A DNA stretch of 64,000 bases from Phytopythium helicoides (GCA_024867545.1 JANFNE010000019.1:930001-994000); one strand, 5' to 3'. Positions 19,221 through 30,212 are shown, numbered from the stretch's first letter. The notes: generated by a model from the sequence alone, not told the origin. Numbers and translations: made by a program.

Positions 19221-20395
19221 GCTGCCTAGCGCCGCGTCGAGCGCATGGAGGGTGGGCGGGCGGCTGCAGAAGATCCCGTTTCGACAGTGCGGGCGGACCG
19301 TGGCCATCGCGTACCGTACGGTTCTGCGCACTCAGGCATGGGGATGGAATGGATACCGACTGCGAACGACGCTACCTACCTATACCAGGCGGCAGATGCG
19401 GTCGCGCTCATGCCAGATGCCAGCTGGACTGCGCCGTCGATCACTTCAAGTCGGCCATCAACCGAGCGTGCGATACGTGCTCACGCGCGCGCTAAGTGCG
19501 CATATCTACGGTACCAACACTCCCGCGGCATCGTCGTCGTCGTCTTCGTCGTCCAGTCAACAGCCGCGCGCTTCGCTTGGTGTCCCCAAGCGACGCACGT
19601 CTTGAAGCGTCTCAAGCCGATTGCGACGTCGTTTCGAGCGTCGCGGGCGAAGCTGGCTGGGTCCGCACCCAAGCGGCAGTGCTCGAGGATGTAAACAGTA
19701 CGCGGGTGGGGGTGTATGTGTACCTACCGAGCCATCCCCGTTGGTACGTAGACGATAGCAGCCAGCGTCTCGACGTTCGGCACCCTCGCGGGCGACCGTA
19801 AACGAGCCGACATTCTCGGCTTGCGCTTGGGAGGAGGGAGCTGCTCACAATCCAGCGGGCAAGTGCAGCGCAGCGCAGCGCAGAGTACACTGTACAGTAC
19901 CGCGCTCGCTGTACGTAGATCTCCGGCCACGTCAGCAAAAAAAGTCGGTAGTGACGTATCGATGTGAAGCAGCGCTGCGTACGTGCAGCCATCCGTCTAC
20001 AGAGTACAGCGTTTCGAAACAGTAAACTGCTGACTAGTTTTGGTGTAGCTACTGTAGTTGGACCTTCATCGACCGTCAAATTCCCTTCAACGACGTGGCA
20101 GCCAAGTAAATTTCAGGCCCCGCACGTGCCGCTTGTGTCCCAGCGCTAAACCTAACACGACGACATCTGCTTGAAGCTGTTTGCTGCATGCGCAGCCCGC
20201 GGGAACCCCGCGATTCACGAAGAAGCGAGAAGAAAGCAGAGCGGCCAGCACGGAGAGCAAAGCCTACGTGAACCGTCGGAGGGTTCAATACAGTACAGGA
20301 TACCGTACAAACGTGTATAGGATGAAACGATACCGCTGAACACTGCACGCAGCGGATCGTTTTCGTGCCTGCTCGATGATCGATCGACCTCTGGA

Positions 20396-21791
20396 AGATA
20401 CCGCACCTAGTGTGCCGCTTCAATCTTATTCTTAGGTGCGCACAATCAGTTTCTTCAACGAACCTATAACCGGTTTAAATGGTGTACCGGTATCGGAGTG
20501 TAAAATTGCTCGACCTGCTCATCATGACCTTGTTGCCGCTTTTTGCGGGGCTGACAGATCCCACCAAGGTTTTGACGCTATAGTCAGTTTATTTGTATTG
20601 GGTTACTGCGATCCTACCAATTTCATTTCTCCCACTGCACAGTGCCACCACGAGAAAGTTGTGTTTTGCTGGGGGGACATCATCAGTGGAAACCTTATAT
20701 ACGATCTGGGACTCCTATATGAAACCAAAATAGCGGCCAAGCAGAGATTCTAGGGTTGGATAAGCTCGATGTGTAATTACCACCACTGTCATCGACGAAA
20801 GTGGAATCGTCGAAGCAGATCTTACGTTGCGACGCGACAGCGTTGCTTGATTATCATCTTGCGTTCCCTTGGGATGTTTATTTCCTAGAGATGTACGACA
20901 TCGAGGCGGCGACAGGCATTCACCTATCTCCATTGCGTCAGATGATGATGATTGGTCCAATATCAGCTCGACAACGAAGTTCACCAAATGTGACGATATC
21001 ACTGACGAAGCTGGTGCATTCATTGTCTGGGTGACTGCTCTCAGAATGTACTTAGCTTGCATAAATGAACTCGCCTGATGTCATCGAACGGTTTGTAGAT
21101 GCAGGCACTCCAGTGTTATAGTGCTTTAAATGCGTGTTCGTTTTGACATTTGAAGCGAATATCTGCTCAACGAGAGGGTTCTCTCGGAATATATTAGTAG
21201 CTGGAAAGGAGGTGAGAAGCCTAATGCTTTCCTACAAAACAGAGTGCATTAGACCCAATGTTGTGAGCGCTATTCGCCATGTCTGAGAGCGATATTTCAA
21301 CAGGGGGATCTGGATGGTGAAGCACCTTCGCTGCTCAAATTTGCGTCAGTAATGGAAGACAGCCGCCATCCGATCACCTACGCTGATGACGACCTGATCT
21401 TGGATGGGATGCTTTGGAATTGCTCCCAGATACTGAGGTAGACCTCTGCCGAGATTATAAGCGTGTCCACGCAGCACAGTAATCGGTGATTATGATGGGG
21501 TTACTGTTGGCGTCGATGACGAAGTGTCTTCACGTTCATGGTTCCCCAGGTAAGTTAAGAATGTGCGAAGTGGGACCTTGTTTTGGAAGATGAAACAATA
21601 GACTCGATGCTCATGAACAAGGGAACCCATTTCAACGCAGGAAATTGTTGCTTCTCGCTGAGTGAGCGTACGGTATCGGTATCATACCGGTGCTCTCTGG
21701 TTTTTGTTAGACCGGTATATCGCTAAAACCGGTTATTTGCTGCACACGCACCTAAGAATAAGATTGAAGCGGCACGCTAAGTACGGTATCT
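20396..21791. mobile_element. Inverted-repeat element in palindrome 1 loop
   Basis: The ends are inverted copies: AGATACCG...GTGCCGCTTCAATC then TTATTCTTAGGTGCG at 20396-20441, and its reverse complement at 21748-21791, with few mismatches over about 46 bp. Inside them both ends carry ATAACCGGTTT and ACCGGTAT. The inner 1.3 kb is of lower GC than the arms and holds only broken ORFs (20436-20753, 20801-21078) with no recognisable transposase. Part of the terminal similarity belongs to the older inner arms of the palindrome, so the true element border may be nearer TTATTCTTAGGTGCG. Confidence 0.5.
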
Positions 21792-22925
21792 TCGATCGTT
21801 GAGAGGGCTTGAAAGACGATGCATGCGAGCAATCGCTACTTGCAGTGTCCGATCAGTAACGTAAACGCGTGCACGGTGTACGGTACAATAACGGGCTTTG
21901 CATCCATGGTGGCCACCACTAGTGGCTGCTTTCTCCTCGCTTCTTCGCGCGTCGTGGATCCCATCGGCTACGCATGAAGCTACACGCATCACCAGCACCT
22001 CCAAATGGATCCTTGACTGGGCACTAGAATTCAAGCAGTCCGGCTACAGTTGCTGATGCTAAAGCACTCGTTACGTTACCTACTGTAGCCAGCACGCAAC
22101 ACTGTACTCTGTAGACGGATGGCTGCACGTACGCAGCGCTGCTTCACATCGATACGTCACTACCGACTTTTTTTGCTGACGTGGCCGGAGATCTACGTAC
22201 AGCGAGCGCGGTACTGTACAGTGTACTCTGCGCTGCGCTGCGCTGCACTTGCCCGCTGGATTGTGAGCAGCTCCCTCCTCCCAAGCGCAAGCCGAGAATG
22301 TCGGCTCGTTTACGGTCGCCCGCGAGGGTGCCGAACGTCGAGACGCTGGCTGCTATCGTCTACGTACCAACGGGGATGGCTCGGTAGGTACACATACACC
22401 CCCACCCGCGTACTGTTTACATCCTCGAGCACTGCCGCTTGGGTGCGGACCCAGCCAGCTTCGCCCGCGACGCTCGAAACGACGTCGCAATCGGCTTGAG
22501 ACGCTTCAAGACGTGCGTCGCTTGGGGACACCAAGCGAAGCGCGCGGCTGTTGACTGGACGACGAAGACGACGACGACGATGCCGCGGGAGTGTTGGTAC
22601 CGTAGATATGCGCACTTAGCGCGCGCGTGAGCACGTATCGCACGCTCGGTTGATGGCCGACTTGAAGTGATCGACGGCGCAGTCCAGCTGGCATCTGGCA
22701 TGAGCGCGACCGCATCTGCCGCCTGGTATAGGTAGGTAGCGTCGTTCGCAGTCGGTATCCATTCCATCCCCATGCCTGAGTGCGCAGAACCGTACGGTAC
22801 GCGATGGCCACGGTCCGCCCGCACTGTCGAAACGGGATCTTCTGCAGCCGCCCGCCCACCCTCCATGCGCTCGACGCGGCGCTAGGCAGCAGCTGCTGCT
22901 GCTGTTGCTGCTGCTGTTGTTGTTG

Positions 22926-22957
<32 letters not shown>

Positions 22958-23841
22958 GGTGGTGGTGAGCTGCTGCTGCTGCTGCTGGTGCTGGCGTGCC
23001 AATAGGCTCAACATGTCGATGGCGGGCGTGCGAGTCTCGACGCGTCGATGGCGGCGGCGGTTGTGGCTGCCTCGCTCCTTCTGCCGACGACCGAGCCACG
23101 GACGGGAAGGGATCCGGAACGAGGCGGACCTCGCGCGGCGGACGGCGACGACACACGTCTCAAGCTTCTACATGGACACGAGACCGATGACTCGGCCGAC
23201 GACGCGCTGCCTGGGATGTGTCGAGTTGACACGACACGAAAGCGAAACGATAACCACGCGGACCTCGCGGGCCTTTACGGCGCCACAGAGAGCGCGTGAG
23301 CGATCAGGAGGTGATCCCGTCGCGGACAGTGGCGAAGGGATCCGCGCCTCTACGAACGGATCCCTCCCTTCTCTTCCCTTCCGCGGCAAGGCAACGCGAG
23401 CGGCAACGACCAAGGAGGAAATGCCAATTGAGGAAAGTAGGAGATGTAGTGGTGTCTTATAAGTTAGCGCGACGAGTAAATATCGCCCGGTCGGGAACTG
23501 GCGGCGCACTCGCTCACTCGCTCGCTTGCGTCAAGTAGCAGCGACAACGGCGGCAGCAGCAGCAGCAACAACAGTGCGCGCGCCTCATGCAACGTCTAGC
23601 TGGGCTGGAGGGGCCTCGGGTAGTAGTAGTGGTGGTGGTTGGGGTGGGGTCTGGATATATCACGGGAGGCTAGTCCTCCCTCTGTCTATCTTCTTGGCTG
23701 TGGCTCTATCGGTCGGTCGGTCGCTTGCTCTCGCTCGCGCTCGCTCTTGCTCGCTCGGTCACTCGTGGCTGGCGCTAGTAGTACGGTGGCAATAGTTTCT
23801 TCCCCACGTGGTGACTTGGACGCGTCGAGTGCTTCTTCCCC

Positions 23842-24018
23842 TCACTTGCCGGCCGACAGCATTTGCGCCTGCTGCTCGCGGTCCTTGCGGATCCACGCCG
23901 ACTTGAGCAGGTCGATCTCGAGATTGTTCTGCCACTGCTTCTTCATCTCCTCGTCCGCGCCGGGTGCGTTGCCACTGGGGGCGGCGGCGCTGGCGCTGGC
24001 AGGCGGGGAACTCGGCAT
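23842..24018 (-). CDS. Small 58-residue protein, right palindrome copy
   Basis: Mirror copy of the ORF at 18117-18293, on the opposite strand, pairing by 42135-i with no length change. The start at 24018-24016 and stop at 23844-23842 are kept, as is the upstream core promoter at 24030-24047. The two ORFs point towards the palindrome centre. Conservation of the frame in both arms is expected from recent homogenisation and is not by itself proof of coding. Confidence 0.5.
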   Translation of the reverse strand: MPSSPPASASAAAPSGNAPGADEEMKKQWQNNLEIDLLKSAWIRKDREQQAQMLSAGK

Positions 24019-24029
24019 CTCGGAGGCGG

Positions 24030-24047
24030 CAGATTGGTAAATGAGGA
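24030..24047 (-). promoter_or_regulatory. Oomycete Inr-FPR core promoter in right arm
   Basis: Mirror image of the motif at 18088-18105; it lies 11 bp before the ORF start at 24018. Confidence 0.55.
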
Positions 24048-24500
24048 CTACACCATCACCAACGCCGGCCCACGGCCAGGTGGGTTGCTTTCGTGGGCGA
24101 CACGCGGGGGGTTGCGTACCGTAGGGTGCGTGTAAAACAGCCTACGGTACAAACAGGACGAAGTGCGGGGCGACTGCGCGTTCTCGAAACTGGGACACGA
24201 CGCGCGACGTGGCGACGCGCGAACTTTACCGTAAGTTCGCTCGGCCGCGCGCCACCCGTTTGGTTCCCTCGTCGCCCATGAATCATGGGGGGAGAGCTAC
24301 GCTTACGCGTCGTCCCCATCGGCCGCGATCGAGGGCGATGCAACTGCTTGCTACATAGCTACACTCTGAGCTGCACGCGTCTTCCGACGTACGTACATCT
24401 GTACACGTTCTTGGCCGCCACGTGAATGGCGCCACCAACCGACCAAATATTTGCTCACTGGCGTGATCCGCAGCGAGCCACACACCGCGAGCCCACAAGA

Positions 24501-24522
24501 TACCGTAGAAAAATCTACGGTA
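24501..24522. promoter_or_regulatory. Perfect 9-bp stem palindrome upstream of TrpRS
   Basis: TACCGTAGA, a 4-base AAAA loop, then TCTACGGTA. A related pair (TACCGTAGG...CCTACGGTA) lies at 24117-24149. It is either a hairpin or a dyad for a dimeric regulator. Confidence 0.45.
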
Positions 24523-24568
24523 CAAAACCAGACTTTGCGATCCGAAACGGCGTGAGTGTACCGATCCA

Positions 24569-24597
24569 TACCGGTAATCGATCTCCCAATACCGGTA
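24569..24597. promoter_or_regulatory. Two ATACCGGTA motifs upstream of TrpRS
   Basis: ATACCGGTAA and ATACCGGTAG have ACCGGT cores at 24570-24575 and 24591-24596, 50-80 bp before the start codon at 24649, just upstream of a possible initiator ATCACTAAGCC near 24616. Confidence 0.45.
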
Positions 24598-24648
24598 GTG
24601 TACCCATACCCACCATCACTAAGCCGGCGCCGCCAGCTTCATCCATCG

Positions 24649-25924
24649 ATGGCCATGCGCATGCCACCGGCGCCGGATCTCGCGCGTGCGTGCGCCTCGC
24701 TGCGCTCCCATCGGGCGTTTCCGGCTCCGCGGCCGTCGCCAGCGCATTCGCCAGCGCCTGCGCGTCGTTTTCAGTCGTCCGCGGCCTCGAATGGCCCAGG
24801 GACGCGGTCGCAACCGCCGCAAGTTGCGGCGCAACATGTGGTGCTGTCGGGCATCCAGCCCACAGGCGTGCCGCACCTGGGCAACTACTGCGGCGCGGTG
24901 AACAAGTGGGTGGAGCTGCAGGACCAGGAGGACGGAGAGGCCAGCGTCACAAGGCTGTACAGCGTGGTGGACCTGCACGCCATCACGGTGCCGTACGACG
25001 CCAAGCTCATGCCGGCGAGGGTGCGGTCCATGGTGGCCTCGCTGCTCGGCGCGGGGCTCGACCCCAAGCGTAACGTGCTCTTCAAGCAGTCGGACGTGCG
25101 CTTCCACGCCGAGCTAGCGTGGCTCCTGGGCTGCGTCACGCCGCTCGGATGGCTCAACCGCATGACGCAGTACAAGCAAAAGTCGGCCGACCAGAAGACC
25201 GAGAGCGCGCTCGGACTGCTCGCCTATCCGGTGCTTATGGCTGCTGACATCCTGCTCTACCGCGCCACGCACGTGCCCGTGGGTGAGGACCAGCTGCAGC
25301 ACCTGGAGCTTGCCAGGCAGATCGCCGCGACCTTCAATGACCGCTTTGGCGACGGCGTCGAGGTGCTGCCCAAGCCTTTCCCGGTCGTGGAGCGCGAAGA
25401 GGGACTCGTGCGCATCATGAGTCTACGAGACCCCACCAAGAAGATGAGCAAGAGTGATGCGTCTGCCATGAGCCGCATCGAGCTCACCGACTCGGCCGAT
25501 GAGATCCGCAAGAAGATCATGAAGGCGCAGACCGACGCCACGCCTGGCATCTCGTACGACAAGGTTGCCCGTCCAGGTGTCTCCAACCTGCTCGAGATTG
25601 CCAGCGCCGTCACAGGCGACAGTGTCCAGCAGCTCGCGCAGCAGTACGCCGACTACCAGACCGGCGCCTTCAAGCAGAGCGTGGCCGACGCCGTCATTGC
25701 ACGGTGAGTTCTTGTGTCTTCGAGGCTGGCTGACCTGTTCCTATCAAATAGTTGCTGACGATGAATGGCATCGTTCTTGCAGGATCTGCCCCATTGGGGA
25801 GCGCATCCGGCAGTATGAGGCCGACGAGGCGTACATTGACGCGGTGCTCGCGGACGGCGCCGCCAAGGCGTCGGAGCTGGCGGCCGTGACCATGGCCGAC
25901 GTCAAGAGGGTCATGGGCCTGTGA
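24649..25924 (+). CDS. WARS2: Tryptophanyl-tRNA synthetase, mitochondrial type
   Basis: The gene has two exons, 24649-25703 and 25783-25924, joined across a 79-nt intron (GTGAGT...TTGCAG), for 398 residues. It charges tRNA-Trp with tryptophan using ATP. The class I signatures are HLGNY (HIGH box) at residues 76-80 and KMSKS at 265-269. LSGIQPTGVPHLGN, YSVVDLHA and VGEDQLQHLELAR are typical of bacterial and organellar TrpRS. Residues 1-55 are rich in Arg, Ala, Ser and Pro with almost no acids, as expected for a mitochondrial presequence. The intron join keeps the frame (R-ICPIGERIRQYEAD). ATGs at 24655 and 24661 are alternative starts. The gene converges on the OPA3-like gene with only 95 bp between stops. 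Confidence 0.95.
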
Positions 25925-26019
25925 GAGACATCCCCGTGTTTGTCAGTCCAGTCTGGACCAGTTGTCCGTCAGCTAGAAACCCACGCGCCATTTTGCAGTG
26001 CTACCATGAGTTGATCTCT

Positions 26020-26749
26020 CTATTTGAACAGCCCGACGATCGCGTTGTAGGAGCCCGTGACGGCGCTCGACAGCGACGCCGACAGCGACTGCGCCGCCTT
26101 GTCGTCGATGTCGAAGCCCACGTGCACGCTGTGGCTGTGGTGCCGCCTGGCCGCCGCGCGCGCCGATCCCTTGACGTCCGCCAGGGTCGGCTCCACCTTG
26201 GCCTCCTTGGACTCCTGCTTGCCCTGCGCCTTGAGGTCGTCCTCCAGGATGGCCACGACCGCCCCCAGCCTGTCCTCGAGCCACCGCACTTGCGTCTCCA
26301 GGTACTCGAAGCGCGCCTCCAGCTCCTGCCAGGTGATGGGCCATGCTAGTGAGCCCATGCCTCCATGAGTTAACTCGTCGGGACGTCCGTACCCGCTCCT
26401 CCTGCTGCCGCTGCGCGTTCTCGATGCGCTGCTTCTCCCTCGTCTGCGCACTAGAGCGCGAGTACTCGAGCGACGCGGCCCCCAGCGCTACAGAGAAGAT
26501 GATGACCTCGCCGATGAGGTCGGCGCCCTGCTCCACCGCCTGGTCGTTCGGCAGCTCCTTAATGGTGTAGTTGGCGATGCCACGGAAGCCCATGTGCAGC
26601 TTCATGGACAGCTGGTGCTGGCGCTGGCCCAGCCTCAAGCACACGCTGTTCAGCCACGGCGTCACCTTGGCGCGCGTCTTGACCTGCTTGGCCAACGGCT
26701 TGGTCAGCGTGCGCGCCACCAGGCCGCCCAGCTTGATCATCGGCAGCAT
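26020..26749 (-). CDS. OPA3: OPA3-like mitochondrial protein
   Basis: The gene has two exons, 26749-26393 and 26325-26020, with a 67-nt intron (GTACGG...TGGCAG), for 220 residues. The N-terminal 110 residues match the OPA3 family: KLGGLVARTLTKPLAKQVK, then NYTIKELPNDQAVEQGADLIGE cut here by its family block GADLIGEVIIFSVALGAA and the EYSRS end. OPA3 proteins sit at the mitochondrial inner membrane or matrix side and affect organelle shape and lipid metabolism. After the intron a coiled-coil segment follows (ELEARFEYLETQVRWLEDRL), as in other OPA3 proteins, and then a His/Ser-rich tail. The start at 26749 is the first ATG after a promoter-like CTCACCCAGCC...CCATTTTGCC at 26766-26790. Confidence 0.85.
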
Positions 26750-26765
26750 GGTGGCGGCGGGGGCG

Positions 26766-26802
26766 AGGCAAAATGGGACTGGCTGGGTGAGGAATACCGG
26801 TA
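26766..26802 (-). promoter_or_regulatory. Core promoter of OPA3-like gene with ACCGGTAT box
   Basis: On the minus strand TACCGGTATTCCTCACCC is followed by CCATTTTGCC, an initiator/FPR-like arrangement. The ACCGGT core is at 26796-26801 and the start codon at 26749. Confidence 0.45.
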
Positions 26803-26917
26803 ATGCGGCGGTAGTGACGTGGACGAGCGCTAGGTTCGCCAGCAACATTCGTCATCGATTGACACGCACTCAAACTTGAAGTGCACTTCAACTTGATTGA
26901 CCTACTCAACTATGCTA

Positions 26918-28222
26918 CTAGGCTTTCGTGATCTCCATCTGCAGGACGTGGCTGTCGAGCAGCTTGCGGGTGAGTCGGTGACCGAAGGCACTAGCGGGGG
27001 TGAGAAAGCCGCCTCGTACATCTTTTGACCCGGTGGTGGCGAGACACATTGCGCACTCGGCGAGGATCTTGCTGGTGAGCAGGAACCCAGGGTCACCAAC
27101 TCCGCTCAGCTCTGCTCGAGCTAGCACATTACCTTGATTGTCCTGCACAAACGCCGAAGCGGAGAAGCTCCCGCTCTGCATGACGCTCTCGGATGGACCG
27201 CTACCGCGCTTTGGCGCCATCAACTTGAGCAGCGAGCGGCCGAACTTCGTGTAAAGCATAGCTCCTAGCCACCACATGGACAGTGAGAGTCCCCACTGCG
27301 TCCACAGCCCGCCCATTGCGATGCGGTGATGGTACTGGAACGATTCTTGACGGCCGTAGAGCTCATTAAGGAGCAAGTTGCTGCGGTACACGACCGGCTT
27401 GTTGACAACGGCCCCAAAGAACGCAGACGATCGAGCATTCGCCAACTCACGCTCTCTCTGGGGGAACCAGCTGTCACCATTCTTTGTGGAGGCTATGATA
27501 TCCTCGTTTTCACCGTGGCAGAATAGGAGCGGATCTCCGAGCGACTTCCACCCGTTCTTGGTTCGTCGAGCTTCGTTGACGTGCGATATCGCACTCATGA
27601 AGGAGCCACCACTAAACCCGCCGCGAGAACCAGTGAGAAAGAACTTAATTGCTGAAAAGCCACTTGGTTGGTGCTCATCGATGCCACGAACGAGGCTGAC
27701 TAGCTCGAACACAGTGAGATCCGCGACGACTGCATCGAACCCGCAGCAAGGAACGATCATCGCGCCGGTCTCTTTCGCTCGAGTATCAAAACGCTCAATC
27801 ATGCGGCTCACCCAGAGAGTCTCGCCAGTTACATCGCAGTAGTGGACACCGTTCTCGACGCAGATTTCAAGCAACAGAGAGCCGTGGAGCATGTACGGGT
27901 TGACTGTCGACATCACGACGCGTGTGGACCTCACCATTGCTGAGAGCGACGCCGAGTCGTGGGCATCGGCAATTACCATCGGGATACTTGTCAAGCGCTG
28001 CTCAGTTATCCCTTCGAGACTCATCAATGCACGTGTGAGTGTATCACGACTACGCCCAGCTACTGCCCATCGAAGTGGAGGGTGTTCGTCAGCATTTTCT
28101 TCAAGCTGGTGAGTTTTCAGAAGTGGTTCGCTCTCAAGGAAGTAGCGCACAACGAGTCGTCCCATAAAGCCCGAGGCACCGAATATGACAATATCGTACG
28201 GCTTGGAATCGATTTGGTCCAT
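26918..28222 (-). CDS. Saccharopine dehydrogenase-like oxidoreductase
   Basis: This 434-residue single-exon protein belongs to the SCCPDH / trans-acting enoyl-reductase-like family. The N-terminal nucleotide-binding fold is clear: YDIVIFGASGFMGRLVVRYF with the G-x-SG-x-x-G loop, WAVAGRSRDTL after the second strand, and VVMSTVNPYMLHG. The family block YCDVTGE appears at about residue 128, followed by GFDAVVADLT. A hydrophobic stretch near residue 310 (WGLSLSMWWLGAMLY) may dip into a membrane, as proposed for animal relatives on lipid droplets. The substrate is not known for this branch, and lysine degradation should not be assumed. The start at 28222 is the only ATG that keeps the Rossmann strand. 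Confidence 0.9.
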   Translation of the reverse strand: MDQIDSKPYDIVIFGASGFMGRLVVRYFLESEPLLKTHQLEENADEHPPLRWAVAGRSRDTLTRALMSLEGITEQRLTSIPMVIADAHDSASLSAMVRSTRVVMSTVNPYMLHGSLLLEICVENGVHYCDVTGETLWVSRMIERFDTRAKETGAMIVPCCGFDAVVADLTVFELVSLVRGIDEHQPSGFSAIKFFLTGSRGGFSGGSFMSAISHVNEARRTKNGWKSLGDPLLFCHGENEDIIASTKNGDSWFPQRERELANARSSAFFGAVVNKPVVYRSNLLLNELYGRQESFQYHHRIAMGGLWTQWGLSLSMWWLGAMLYTKFGRSLLKLMAPKRGSGPSESVMQSGSFSASAFVQDNQGNVLARAELSGVGDPGFLLTSKILAECAMCLATTGSKDVRGGFLTPASAFGHRLTRKLLDSHVLQMEITKA

Positions 28223-29583
28223 GATTCGTGATGTGACGGTGCTGGTAAATTTCTCGGTCTTGGTTGGTGCTCCTGGTAGCTAGGACTCTAGTTTGGTTGT
28301 GAGCTTTGGCCCTCCGAATAGCAGGTCGAGAAACGTTGTAGCCGCTGGATAGTGCACAGCGACACGATCGATTCCATGTCGAAGGTGTACCCACTTTGAC
28401 TAATTTCCGGTGCATCGCCACGCAAATGGCGATGAGCGACCGCCAACATTCTCGGTTGAACGCTCAAAAACTGTATTCGAAACGAGCCTTCCTTCCTGTT
28501 CGGAGGCCTTGATCCATTGCTACGGGTTTGCAAGTCATTTCTACTTCAATTGTTGTATTACAGTATTTCACCAGTGCAGATTTCACAATTCATTTCCTGT
28601 TTCCAGTCCCTTTGGAAACCAGGTCTCCGGGCAGCTTATTCCCCTCCACTTTATCGATCGCTCTCCTATTTGATGCACCTCCGACACGTCGATCACTGGT
28701 AGAGTATCACAAACGAGGAAGTTACCATCAGGCACAGATCGTTTCTATCCGTGATATTACTAGTCAATACCTTCTGTGACGTCAACCAATAGCTCACACG
28801 ATCACAGTAACAGCGAGACATTCTAGAGCACTCAAATCACACTCTCCTCTTCGGGATCACCACTGCTTCACACAGTCTCAACTAGAACTGGATCGGTTTC
28901 ATTTTGATTATTTGCACAGTCTTTTCAGCTCTGCAGTGGCTTATCCATCCCCTCAGTAATTCAAAGCCTCTTGAGCTAATAGTTCAGGGGGTGTTCGATA
29001 GTATGCACTTGAATTGGAGCCGTAAGAAAAGTCGCCAAAACACGACCAGGATCAAGATGAAGCTAGAGGTGAAAAAAGACATCATTATCATCCACGTGGA
29101 AGCGAATAACTTGGGTGATGATGAGAAAGACTTGGAGAAGGTGCATCCGATTGCGCCGAAACACTTGGAAACACTGCTAGCAAGAAGAGAATCAAAGGGA
29201 GTCGAATGTAGACACATCTCCATACGATGAGATCTGGACATCCCCAACACCAAATTCATAACACTTAGCCAAAAGCTCAAATGTGTCCTGGTGAACGTTT
29301 CGCTCGTCGCTGTTCAGAAGACTGAATTAAGTTTTCTACTGGCTAAAGCTTACAGCTCAACTCGCGGCCACCTCGAGAAATATTTCACAGCTTACACTTT
29401 ACGCATAAGCCACAAGTTGCAAGTACCTTATCAAAAAGAGCGTGCCTCGTGAGAGATTTTCGCTTGTTCATATCCTTACCTATCCGCAGTCACAGGAGCA
29501 CCCTCGTCATCCTCCAGCAGTGGTGACCAACCTACATGAATTTGAAAGCTCGTGATCATAGTCCACTATCAAAATCGTCATCG
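28223..29583. other. Intergenic, low-GC stretch without supported gene
   Basis: Several short ORFs lie here; the longest (28904-29230, plus strand, 108 codons, Lys/Asp-rich) has no known domain or promoter. It ends at the outer border of palindrome 2. Confidence 0.5.
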
Positions 29584-30212
29584 TGAATCCTTTCACTCTC
29601 CTCTGCGACGGCGATGAAAGCACTCGTTACATCTCCTACTGCGACCAGCCTTGCGTTTGCGCCGCTTACAGCTCCATCTCGGTCACCATGCAGGCAAGAA
29701 GGCACGTTGGTAGGCTGGCAGGCAGCAGGAGCTTCACGCCAATACAGTTACACCTCCACCGCACAGCGCAGTCCTGATGTCTACAAGTCGACAAGCGAGG
29801 AGACCGACCGCCGAGTCCATCCTCTTTGAAGTGTCGGTCCGCTTGGTCGGTCGGTGGTGAGTCGACCGTAACGGCTGAAACATCTTGCGCTCACTATGGA
29901 CTCGGTACTTGAAGCCGGCACAGTGGCCATGTCGGTCGGTTACGAGCATACTCTCACCAAGTCAAAACCGACTCGACCGCCACGAGCCGCCACCTTCAAG
30001 CAGCACGCGCTTCTATCCCTTTTGGCCGGTGCAAATGAGCTCCAAGGAGACCGTCAGTGACGTCGACCGACCGACGCCAGGAGAGGCATGCTCCTCAATG
30101 CCACCACCGTCGTCAGTCCTAGCTTCGGTGATGGGTGGCAGCGTCCGAGACCCAAGACCGTCCCGATGGAGTTGTCAACCCGCTGGAGCTCCGCGAGCGC
30201 CTCGAGCCCACC

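Larger units (their letters stand above)
18030..20010 (+). repeat. Palindrome 1, left arm
   Basis: This 1.98-kb arm is repeated in reverse complement at 22101-24105. Over most of the arm positions pair as i and 42111-i, shifting to 42135-i in the outer part because of a 24-bp microsatellite difference. The arm carries a 58-codon ORF near its outer end, trinucleotide repeats and a GC-rich remainder. Confidence 0.95.
22101..24105 (-). repeat. Palindrome 1, right arm
   Basis: Reverse complement of 18030-20010, nearly identical, 24 bp longer through expansion of a CGCT/GGTC-type simple repeat near 23710-23770. Inward of 22101 the similarity to the left side continues to about 21750 at clearly lower identity. 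Confidence 0.95.

Noticed and set aside
18955..19605. Gln/His-rich ORF in palindrome arm, possible polyglutamine protein
   Set aside because: The run comes from a CAC/CAA/CAG microsatellite open in several frames on both strands; there is no promoter or conserved domain outside the repeat.
20436..21078. Transposase in the palindrome 1 loop
   Set aside because: The ORFs there are short, unrelated to known transposases as far as I can read, and interrupted by stops.
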